45,188 nt of DNA from Candidatus Gastranaerophilales bacterium (lineage in GTDB: Bacteria > Cyanobacteriota > Vampirovibrionia > Gastranaerophilales > Gastranaerophilaceae): positions 1-45,188 of the forward strand of contig CALVEA010000018.1 in assembly GCA_944326455.1 (NCBI GenBank). The letters run 5' to 3'. Below the pieces are notes generated by a model. It did no database searches. It was given only the letters and a program-made list of their open reading frames with translations, and was not told the origin of the DNA. Below, one piece after another: positions 7,403-14,141 of the stretch. The position numbers and the translations under genes were made by a program. Numbering within the stretch: position 1 is the stretch's first letter; the number at the start of each line of letters is the position of its first letter.

Positions 7403-8279
7403 CTTTGTCTCCTAATACGTTTTGTACATTATTTACCGCATCAAAAATATTATCCTCATCCTGAAATTCTTCTGCTTTAGGTTCTTTATGCGGAGATTTG
7501 ACTACATACAAGTCAGAATAAAATTCATCCTGGACTAAATCATAGTCGCTGTCAACTGTTAAGAAAAGAAGCGAAACATAAGCGCTTATTCTATCCATTC
7601 CAAGAAGAGTGAGTTCTGTAAGTTCAATTCTATCCTGACGGTTAAGAATTTCTTCAAGGTTTGCTCTGAGCCTTTGGACTCCGTTTTCGATATATTCATC
7701 ATGAGCAAGATTAACGATATCTTCAGGAGAGAGTCTGGCATAGTTTTGAACTCTTCTCTTCGCACGTTCGTGGGCATTTTTGAGGGATTGCTTTTTATCA
7801 AGCATTTCATAAAATTCTAACTGCCTGATTAAGTCTCTCAATGTAACAACACGGTTATGATTTAATCTTACACTGGTTCTTCTCTGCAATACTTCATCAA
7901 TAGAGATTACATTGTTAGTCGGGATGTAATCTTCGCCGTAGTCAAGTTCAGAATCATCATCGTAATTTAATTCATCCATTTCATGCTGAGGTTCAAAATC
8001 CATAATATCGATACCTTCCAGCACATTGGATTTAAGTTTTAAGAGTATAGCTGCAAAAAGGAGTGTTCTGCCTGTGAGTTTAAGATTGCGCGCCTTTGAT
8101 TGGAAAAGGTGTGCCAGATATTTATCTGTCACTTCGACAATATCTACATTCCACGGGTCAATTTTCCCTTGTTTTGCCATATTAACAAGGATTTCTATAC
8201 CGTCAACTTCCGCTTCCTGAATAATTTGTTCAGGAGTTTCGTTTTTTATATTCAAGTGTCCTATATTATTTACTGCCAT
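7377..8279 (-). CDS. scpA: Segregation and condensation protein A
   Basis: The kleisin subunit of bacterial condensin: it bridges the two SMC heads and carries ScpB. The 300-residue product has the family N-terminus (residues 22-60, EVDGIEILVNMAKQGKIDPW then NVDIVEVTDKYL), a charged acidic middle with many Asp/Glu (about 100-140), and a C-terminal winged helix (about 200-265) that contacts the SMC head. It is somewhat longer than usual because of the acidic middle and tail. A GAAGGA ribosome site precedes the ATG. It lies 78 bp downstream of the ORF6N triplet, after a short hairpin. Confidence 0.93.
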   Translation of the reverse strand: MAVNNIGHLNIKNETPEQIIQEAEVDGIEILVNMAKQGKIDPWNVDIVEVTDKYLAHLFQSKARNLKLTGRTLLFAAILLKLKSNVLEGIDIMDFEPQHEMDELNYDDDSELDYGEDYIPTNNVISIDEVLQRRTSVRLNHNRVVTLRDLIRQLEFYEMLDKKQSLKNAHERAKRRVQNYARLSPEDIVNLAHDEYIENGVQRLRANLEEILNRQDRIELTELTLLGMDRISAYVSLLFLTVDSDYDLVQDEFYSDLYVVKSPHKEPKAEEFQDEDNIFDAVNNVQNVLGDKDDRAKVQS

Positions 8280-8293
8280 ATCTTTCCTTCATT

Positions 8294-8311
8294 CCTGTCT
8301 TGTGAGACAGG
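8294..8311 (-). promoter_or_regulatory. Small hairpin in front of scpA
   Basis: CCTGTCT and AGACAGG arms with a 4-nt loop, between the last ORF6N gene and scpA and about 15 nt before its start. No T-run follows, so it is not a typical terminator. It could modulate scpA translation or mark an mRNA processing site. Confidence 0.4.
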
Positions 8312-8357
8312 TTTGGTTGAAGTATTATCATACCCCATTATTATTTTACTTTAAATT

Positions 8358-8888
8358 TTATTTCTTTTTATCCTCTGTTTTTATGAAACCTACTTTTACC
8401 GGCTTAGTCCTGTCCATTAGTAAATCAATAGCTTGATAGATTTCTTTCATATCTTCTTTGTAGTCTTTAGAGTGTTCTATAAAATAGTGATCCAGTTCGC
8501 TCACGCGTCTTGCAAGGTCTTTGTTTTCAATAGCCCAGTGCCGCATTTGAACAAATGTATTCATAATTTGTATATTTATTTGTATTGCGGTTTCACTATT
8601 TAGAACACTTGAGAGCATTGCAACACCCTGTTCGGTAAAGACGTATGGCATTGTTCTTCTTCCGCCCCGCCCTTTTTTTGATATCGCAATTTGCGATATC
8701 AAACTTTCGTATTCCTCTTTACTAAGCTGAAACATAAAGTTTGACGGGAATCTGCTGATGTTGCGTTTTACAGCTTCATTAAGCCTGTGGGTAGGAATTT
8801 CATACAACTTTGCAAGGTCGCTGTCAAGCATTACCTTGATGCCTCTGATTTCGTATATTAAATTCTGAACCTGAATTAAATTATTCAT
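8358..8888 (-). CDS. ORF6N-domain DNA-binding protein, paralogue C (promoter-distal)
   Basis: A 176-residue member of the ORF6N family, found in phage antirepressor-type and chromosomal regulators. The N-terminal domain (about 5-90) reads VQNLIYEIRGIKVMLDSDLA, then KLYEIPTHRLNEAVKRN. The variable linker LISQIAISKKGRGGRR is coded by a palindrome (8677-8703). Then come PYVFTEQGVAML and a helical C-terminus with LDHYFIEHSKDYKEDM. I chose the ATG at 8888, in phase with MNNLIQ: it overlaps the preceding gene's stop as ATGAATAA, the usual coupling arrangement. A TTG at 8906 is the alternative. It is one of three tandem copies; the regulatory target is unknown. Confidence 0.85.
   Translation of the reverse strand: MNNLIQVQNLIYEIRGIKVMLDSDLAKLYEIPTHRLNEAVKRNISRFPSNFMFQLSKEEYESLISQIAISKKGRGGRRTMPYVFTEQGVAMLSSVLNSETAIQINIQIMNTFVQMRHWAIENKDLARRVSELDHYFIEHSKDYKEDMKEIYQAIDLLMDRTKPVKVGFIKTEDKKK
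8677..8703. repeat. In-frame palindrome, ORF6N copy C
   Basis: Arms TTTGATATCGCAA and its exact complement flank one central base (13+1+13). On the coding strand it reads codons for L-I-S-Q-I-A-I-S, starting at TTG and ending at TCA. The same register is used by the palindromes at 9191-9217 and 9706-9730, but with other arm sequences. Confidence 0.9.
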
Positions 8889-9402
8889 TTTTAGTATTAA
8901 ATCCAATCTTAGCCGGCTTAGTCCTGTCCATTAGTAAATCAATAGCTTGATGAATTTCCATCATATCTTCTTTGTAATCTTTGGCGTGTTCTATAAAATA
9001 GTGTTCCAGTTCGCTTACACGTCTTGCGAGGTCTTTGTTTTCGAGTGAATATTGCTTTATTTGAACAAAAGTTCTCATAATCTGAATGTTAATTTGTATT
9101 GCTTGCTCTGAATTTAGAATACTTGAGAGCATTGCCACTCCTTGTTCAGTAAAAACGTAGGGCATGAACCTTCTTCCGCCTCTTTTGGGTTTTGATATTC
9201 CATTTTGGAATATCAAAGACTCATATTCATCTTTTGTTAACTGAAACATAAAATCTTTAGGAAATCTTTGGAAATTTCTCTTAACAGCTTTATTTAGGTT
9301 GAATGTTTCAACCCCATACAACTTGGCAAGGTCGCTGTCAAGCATTACCTTGATACCTCTGATTTCGTATATTAAATTTTGAACCTGAATTAAATTATTC
9401 AT
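8881..9402 (-). CDS. ORF6N-domain DNA-binding protein, paralogue B (middle)
   Basis: A 173-residue paralogue of its two neighbours. The N-terminal 30 residues (MNNLIQVQNLIYEIRGIKVM) and the last 45 are nearly identical to theirs. Differences concentrate in the candidate recognition region (GVETFNLNKAVKRNFQRFPK) and the linker LIFQNGISKPKRGGRR, which is coded by a palindrome of its own sequence (9191-9217). The ATG at 9402 overlaps the upstream stop by 8 nt (ATGAATAA), exactly as in the next copy. Conserved flanks with divergent middles suggest the copies recognise different DNA or partners. Confidence 0.85.
   Translation of the reverse strand: MNNLIQVQNLIYEIRGIKVMLDSDLAKLYGVETFNLNKAVKRNFQRFPKDFMFQLTKDEYESLIFQNGISKPKRGGRRFMPYVFTEQGVAMLSSILNSEQAIQINIQIMRTFVQIKQYSLENKDLARRVSELEHYFIEHAKDYKEDMMEIHQAIDLLMDRTKPAKIGFNTKNE
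9191..9217. repeat. In-frame palindrome, ORF6N copy B
   Basis: Arms TTTGATATTCCA and its complement (12 bp) with three central T residues. It has the same length and codon register as the copy C element; compared with it, bases in the left arm differ and the right arm differs correspondingly. Confidence 0.9.
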
Positions 9403-9943
9403 TTTTAGTATTAAATCCAATCTTAGCCGGCTTAGTTCTGTCCATTAGTAAATCAATAGCCTGATGAATTTCCATCATATCTTCTTTGTAGTCTTTGGCG
9501 TGTTCTATAAAATAGTGTTCCAGTTCGCTCACACGTCTTGCGAGGTCTTTGTTTTCAATAGCCCATTGCCGCATTTTTACGAAAGTATCAATTATTTGAA
9601 TATTAACTTGTATGGCTGTTTCTGAATTCAAAACAGAAGACAACATTGCAACTCCTTGTTCAGTAAATACATAAGGCATATAGCGTCGTCCGCCATGGCT
9701 TCTCGTTGAGGTCGCAATTTGCGACCTCAAGCTTGAGGTCACATTCTGTGATATCAAGTTTTTAAACTCATCTTTTGTTAGCTGAAACATATAATGAGCC
9801 GGAAAACGTTCTATATTACGTTTAACAGCTTCATTTAACCTTTTTGTAGGAACCCCATACAACTTTGCAAGGTCGCTGTCAAGCATTACCTTGATACCAC
9901 GAATTTCGTATATTAGATTTTGAACCTGTACGACGTTATTCAC
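9395..9943 (-). CDS. ORF6N-domain DNA-binding protein, paralogue A (promoter-proximal)
   Basis: A 182-residue first member of the triplet, with a GTG start at 9943 and AAGGA about 13 nt upstream. Domain order is as in the paralogues (ORF6N about 1-90, PYVFTEQGVAML, helical tail). The linker carries a 9-residue insertion, LISQNVTSS followed by LRSQIATST, each half coded by a palindrome-like unit 27 nt apart. It lies 62 bp downstream of the smc stop on the same strand, so it is probably read from the smc transcript. The C-terminus IGFNTKNE is identical to that of copy B. Confidence 0.85.
   Translation of the reverse strand: MNNVVQVQNLIYEIRGIKVMLDSDLAKLYGVPTKRLNEAVKRNIERFPAHYMFQLTKDEFKNLISQNVTSSLRSQIATSTRSHGGRRYMPYVFTEQGVAMLSSVLNSETAIQVNIQIIDTFVKMRQWAIENKDLARRVSELEHYFIEHAKDYKEDMMEIHQAIDLLMDRTKPAKIGFNTKNE
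9706..9757. repeat. Duplicated in-frame palindromes, ORF6N copy A
   Basis: The first unit (9706-9730) is perfect, with arms TTGAGGTCGCAA around one central base. The second (9733-9757) is imperfect: on the coding strand its left arm is of the TTGATATC type (as in copies B/C) and its right arm of the GACCTCAA type (as in the neighbouring unit). The two centres are 27 nt, nine codons, apart. Confidence 0.85.
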
Positions 9944-10005
9944 TATTTATATTTATCCTTTTGTTTCTAAAGATTATCCCTTTATTTACCCCTTTGCCTC
10001 TTTGC

Positions 10006-13000
10006 CTAATCTCTGAGTTTAACACCTGTAACTTTGGAGATTCCCTTTTCTTTCTGGGTTACACCGATTGTTCTGTTGGCGGATTCAATCATAGGTTTGC
10101 GGTGGCTGACTACGATAAATTGGGTTGTTTGAGCCTGGGTTTGGACTATATGGGCTAGTTTCTCAACATTAATTCCGTCTAAGCTGGCATCGACTTCGTC
10201 AAATGCATAGAACGGTGCCGGCATGTATTTTTGAATAGCAAACACGAAAGATAAAGCGGTCAAGGCTTTTTCACCACCGGACATACCGGCAAGACGCTGT
10301 TTTTTCTTATCTCTAGGCTGTGCTTCTATATCAAGACCTGCTGCGAATGGATTTTCCTCATTTTCAAGCAAAAGAGTTCCTTCGCCGTCAGAGAGTTTAT
10401 GGAATATATCTTTAAAGTTTTCGTTTATTGCATTGTATGTTTTAAGGAATGTTTCTTTCTTTAAATCTTCATATCCTTTCATTCTTTCCAGAATTTGGGC
10501 TCTTTCGCTGCTAAGGGTTTCTATTTGGCTGTGGAGTTCCTGCTGGCGTGCCGAAACTCTTTCGTAATCCTCTAAGGCTCTCATATTAACAGCGCCCAGC
10601 TCGTCCATACGTTTTTGGAGCCTTTGAATTTTTGAGGTAATTTCTTCAATCGACATTTCAACCGGAGTTAAATCATTAATATTTACTCCTGCTTCTTCCA
10701 GAATATTTTTAGTTTCTTCAAGCTGGGGTTCAAGCTCACGACGACGGGCTTTGAAGGATTCTATTTGCTCTCCGATTTTTTCAATATCGGAAAGCTTGAG
10801 TTTTTTTTGTGTTTCTAAGTCTACTAAATCTTTATTAATACTATCTCTCTGGTTGAGAAGTTCTCCGAGTTTTTCGGTAATTTCTTTAATTTGCTCGTCT
10901 AAAACTTCTAACTGCGACTCAAGTCCTTTGATTTCCTCTGCGAATTTTGCTTTATCAAGCTCAAGCTCTTTGTTTGTTTGGATTGAGCGCTCTATAGTAT
11001 CGTTGTGGGTTTTTATTGTTGTATTAATGAAATCAATTCTTTGATGCAAGCCTTCAATTTCATTATTAGCATCTGCCATATTCTTTTCATAGCGTTTGAT
11101 TTCGGCTTCTACACCGGATGTTTTTTCTTTAAGGTCTTTTAAATCTGCATCATTCATAAGCTTTTCAACTTCTGTAATTTCTGTTTGCAGATTTGTCATT
11201 TTTTCTGAAATCTCAATATGTTCAGATTCCATTTTATCCAGAGTTTTTTCAATATTTGTGATTTCAGGTTCAGTGGTTTTAATAAATTCTAATCTTTCAT
11301 CAATATTTTTTTGAGTATTTTCAAAATTTGTGACAAGACTGGAGAGTTCAAGCTTGGCTTTGCTCAATTCTGTAGTCGAATTAGAGTATTTTCCTCTTAC
11401 ATCTTCCATCTTTTCTTCTAATGATGAGCGTTTGGAGATGAGCGATGCGTATTTAGACTCCATTTCCTTAAGTCTTGATTTAAACGTATCAATTTCACTG
11501 TCAGAGTTTTGGGAGAATTTAAGTCCTGTTTTTCTTACTGCACCGCCTGTAATTGATCCGGATTTCTCAAATAGGTCGCCTGAAAGTGTTACCATTCTGT
11601 ATTTACCGATAAGCTTGTTGGCAACAGAGCGGTCTTCAACTACAAGGGTTTCACCTACTGCGTAATAAAAAGCATTTAAATATTCATCGTCAAAATCAAT
11701 AAGGTTGATTGCAAAATCAATAACACCTTTTTCTTTTGGAAGATTTAAACTCTTAGGACATTTAACAATTTTATTAAGCGGAATAAAAGTTGCCCGCCCT
11801 GCGTTTGAGGATTTCAAAAGCTCAATACAGGTAGAAGCAACGTGTTCATCGTCAACAACGATATGCGCCATTCTGCCGCCAACTGCTATTTCCAGCGCAG
11901 TAGAATACTCTTCATCAACCTGACCGAGTTTCATCAAAGGTGCATGAACCCCACGGATATTTGCGTTTACAACGGTATCAACCGCACGTCCGAGGTTAGC
12001 TTCTTCGTTTGCCTGCTTAGCTGCTTCAAGCTGATATATCTTCTTGCGTGCAGCTTGAAGGTCGTAGTCCATGTCCGTAATTTCGTTTTTAGTCTTATCA
12101 TACTCATTTAATGTATTTTTAAGGATAAGTTTAAAATCGTCAAGTTCTTTTGCTAACTGTTCAATCAGAAGTTCTTTAGATGATTTTGTTTCGGAAAAAT
12201 TAGCTTTGAATGCTTCTAGTTCTTCTAATTTACCCCTTGCTTCTTCCAGCTGCTTTTTCTTTGTTGAAAGCTCTGCTTCTAAAGGAGCTTGTTTTTGAAT
12301 AAGCTTAGTTTCTTTATCCTGTTCATCTTCCAGAGCTTTTCTTAAAAAGTTTCTTTTTTCGATGTGTTTTTCGGCAGTTTCATTTAAGCCTGACATATCT
12401 TCAAGAATCTTATGGAGAATTTTTTTCTGCTCTTCAATATTAGCTTCGATTCCTTTTATATTCTCCTGAGTAAGAGAAATCTTTAGTTCGGCTTCTTTAA
12501 TTTTGCCCTGCTGGGTTTCTATACCGTTTTTGGTATTTTCAATGGTTTTCAAGTTATCCTGGATTTGCTTGTCCGCAAAAACTATAGAAGAATTTTTTCG
12601 TGCGATTGCGCCTTTGATTTCTTCAGCCTGTTGTTTTAATTCAATCTGGTGGGTTTCCCCTTTTTCTTTTATTGTGTTAGAAATTTCTTCATACTTTTCA
12701 CGAATAAGCTTTAATCTTTCGTCTAAGTCTTTGGATTTGACCTCTTCTTCTTTTTTCTTTTTAGTGAATTCTAAGATATTTTCGTGAGCTTTTTCAAGGT
12801 TACGTCTGATATCAAAGAATTTAACCGTATTAATCTGACTTTCCAGACCGATTTTTTCGTCTTTAAGCTTCTGGTACTTAAGAGCGACTTCTCTTTCTTC
12901 TTTAAGCTGTTCAAGCCTGGTATTTACTTCATTTAATATAAGAGTCGAATTTACAACACGTTTTTCTACAGTTTCAAGCTCATTTGTCGCCTGCTCGATT

Positions 13001-13509
13001 CTTCTGTCAAAATCTGCTACGCCTGCGATTTCATCAATAATTTTGCGGCGTTCATTCGGGGTGCAGTTTGTAATAGACATAACGTCACCCTGCATCATTA
13101 CATTATAGCTGTTCGGGGTGATGTTGTATTTTTCGAGTTTTGAATGTATATCAGAGAGGGTAACAATTTTATCATCAAGATAATAAATACTGTTAAACCC
13201 TTGAGAAGATTTTCTGATTCTCCTTGCTACAGAAAATTCGCCATCTCCTCCGTTTTCTCCGGCTTCTGCAAAAGTTACTTTAACATAAGCTTCGTTTCTT
13301 TTGTTGTAGGTTGATATTAAATGGAAGAGTTTTTCAGCACGAAGGGTTCTGGATGTTGAAAGCCCGAGTGCAAAAAGAATACTGTCTATAATATTACTCT
13401 TACCGGAACCGTTCGGTCCTGATATAGTAGTAAATCCTTTGAGCATTGGTATTTCGACTTTGTTTGCAAACGACTTAAAGTTGTCAACTTCGAGCTGCTT
13501 AATGTACAT
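10006..13509 (-). CDS. smc: Chromosome partition protein SMC
   Basis: The ATPase of bacterial condensin; with ScpA/ScpB it organises and helps segregate the chromosome. The 1167-residue product has all expected parts: Walker A GPNGSGKSN at 31-39 in the N-terminal head, a long coiled coil (about 170-495), a hinge (about 505-660, with VHAPLMKLGQVDEEY and GRATFIPLNK), a second coiled coil, and the C-terminal head with ABC signature LAGMSGGEKAL and Walker B YAFDEVDASLDG. Full length and apparently intact. The upstream region contains a TATACT -10-like box, and no strong ribosome site is seen. scpA and scpB lie downstream, with three ORF6N genes between. Confidence 0.98.
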   Translation of the reverse strand: MYIKQLEVDNFKSFANKVEIPMLKGFTTISGPNGSGKSNIIDSILFALGLSTSRTLRAEKLFHLISTYNKRNEAYVKVTFAEAGENGGDGEFSVARRIRKSSQGFNSIYYLDDKIVTLSDIHSKLEKYNITPNSYNVMMQGDVMSITNCTPNERRKIIDEIAGVADFDRRIEQATNELETVEKRVVNSTLILNEVNTRLEQLKEEREVALKYQKLKDEKIGLESQINTVKFFDIRRNLEKAHENILEFTKKKKEEEVKSKDLDERLKLIREKYEEISNTIKEKGETHQIELKQQAEEIKGAIARKNSSIVFADKQIQDNLKTIENTKNGIETQQGKIKEAELKISLTQENIKGIEANIEEQKKILHKILEDMSGLNETAEKHIEKRNFLRKALEDEQDKETKLIQKQAPLEAELSTKKKQLEEARGKLEELEAFKANFSETKSSKELLIEQLAKELDDFKLILKNTLNEYDKTKNEITDMDYDLQAARKKIYQLEAAKQANEEANLGRAVDTVVNANIRGVHAPLMKLGQVDEEYSTALEIAVGGRMAHIVVDDEHVASTCIELLKSSNAGRATFIPLNKIVKCPKSLNLPKEKGVIDFAINLIDFDDEYLNAFYYAVGETLVVEDRSVANKLIGKYRMVTLSGDLFEKSGSITGGAVRKTGLKFSQNSDSEIDTFKSRLKEMESKYASLISKRSSLEEKMEDVRGKYSNSTTELSKAKLELSSLVTNFENTQKNIDERLEFIKTTEPEITNIEKTLDKMESEHIEISEKMTNLQTEITEVEKLMNDADLKDLKEKTSGVEAEIKRYEKNMADANNEIEGLHQRIDFINTTIKTHNDTIERSIQTNKELELDKAKFAEEIKGLESQLEVLDEQIKEITEKLGELLNQRDSINKDLVDLETQKKLKLSDIEKIGEQIESFKARRRELEPQLEETKNILEEAGVNINDLTPVEMSIEEITSKIQRLQKRMDELGAVNMRALEDYERVSARQQELHSQIETLSSERAQILERMKGYEDLKKETFLKTYNAINENFKDIFHKLSDGEGTLLLENEENPFAAGLDIEAQPRDKKKQRLAGMSGGEKALTALSFVFAIQKYMPAPFYAFDEVDASLDGINVEKLAHIVQTQAQTTQFIVVSHRKPMIESANRTIGVTQKEKGISKVTGVKLRD

Positions 13510-13635
13510 TAGTGTTTAAATAAATCCCTTCCCAGTCAATAAAAAAAGTATACTCCATACTCTATTAGACACGAAAATTTGAGTCATGTCAAACTGTTTA
13601 CAATTTAGTGACTAGTGAGTAGTCACTAGTCATCA

Positions 13636-13727
13636 ACCAGCACCCACCTCAATCCTCCCTCACAAGGGAGGAAGATTATTAATAATGAATTTATCCTAGA
13701 CAGTAGTGCCCAAATTGGGGAGGGGGG
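13636..13727 (+). repeat. Hairpin repeat, copy 2
   Basis: Same CACCCACCTCAATCCTCCCT opening and CCTCCCT/AGGGAGG stem as at 183 and 13954, ending in CAAATTGGGG. The loop base differs (CACA instead of CATA), leaving the stem unchanged. Confidence 0.75.
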
Positions 13728-13749
13728 AACAACTAGTGAATAGGACTCC

Positions 13750-13911
13750 TGTCATTCTGAAAGTGCAGAAAAATTAATTTATTTAAAACAGTCAATTTTT
13801 CGCACTGTTCAGAATCTTACCAGTCGGGTATTATGTTTGTGTTTTGGTAAGATCCTGAATAGATTGAAAAACTACACTTGCGTTTGTTTTTCTAATCTTT
13901 CAGGATGACAT
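13750..13911. mobile_element. MITE-like inverted-repeat element
   Basis: The ends are imperfect inverted repeats, TGTCATTCTGAAAG at the left and CTTTCAGGATGACA at the right. An inner pair (13808-13822 and 13845-13859, TTCAGAATCTTACCA against TGGTAAGATCCTGAA) is complementary at 14 of 15 positions. No reading frame is inside. It resembles a non-autonomous palindromic element; a related core lies at 19389-19450. Mobility is inferred only from structure. Confidence 0.5.
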
Positions 13912-13953
13912 TTTAGTTTATTTTCACTTATTCACTTAGTCACTATCTACAAC

Positions 13954-14140
13954 CAGCACCCACCTCAATCCTCCCTCATAAGGGAGGAAGATTATCAATG
14001 ATAAATTTATCATGGACAGTTGTGCCAAACTGAAGAGGGTGAAACCCTTATTAACTTATTTACTTATTCACTCAGTCACTTAATCACTTAATCACTTAAC
14101 TTCTATTCACTAGTCACCAATCACCAATCACTATTCACTA
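13954..14140 (+). repeat. Composite repeat, copy 3
   Basis: The hairpin unit followed by TTACTTATTCACTCAGTCAC and TCACTTAA 8-mers, then TTCTATTCACTAGTCACC. This reproduces the order at 183-370 in the same orientation, 13.8 kb away. Confidence 0.75.
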
Positions 14141-14141
14141 C

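Larger units (their letters stand above)
13510..14141. repeat. Non-coding repeat block between smc and the GH13 gene
   Basis: No gene is visible. The block holds two copies of the hairpin repeat (13636-13727 and 13954-14040), TCACTTAA-type 8-mers, and between them a 162-bp inverted-repeat element (13750-13911). The second copy plus its 8-mers repeats 183-370 almost unit for unit. Confidence 0.75.

Noticed and set aside
10751..12298. Several Ser/Phe-rich plus-strand frames opposite smc
   Set aside because: They mirror the coiled-coil codons of smc and lack start sites.
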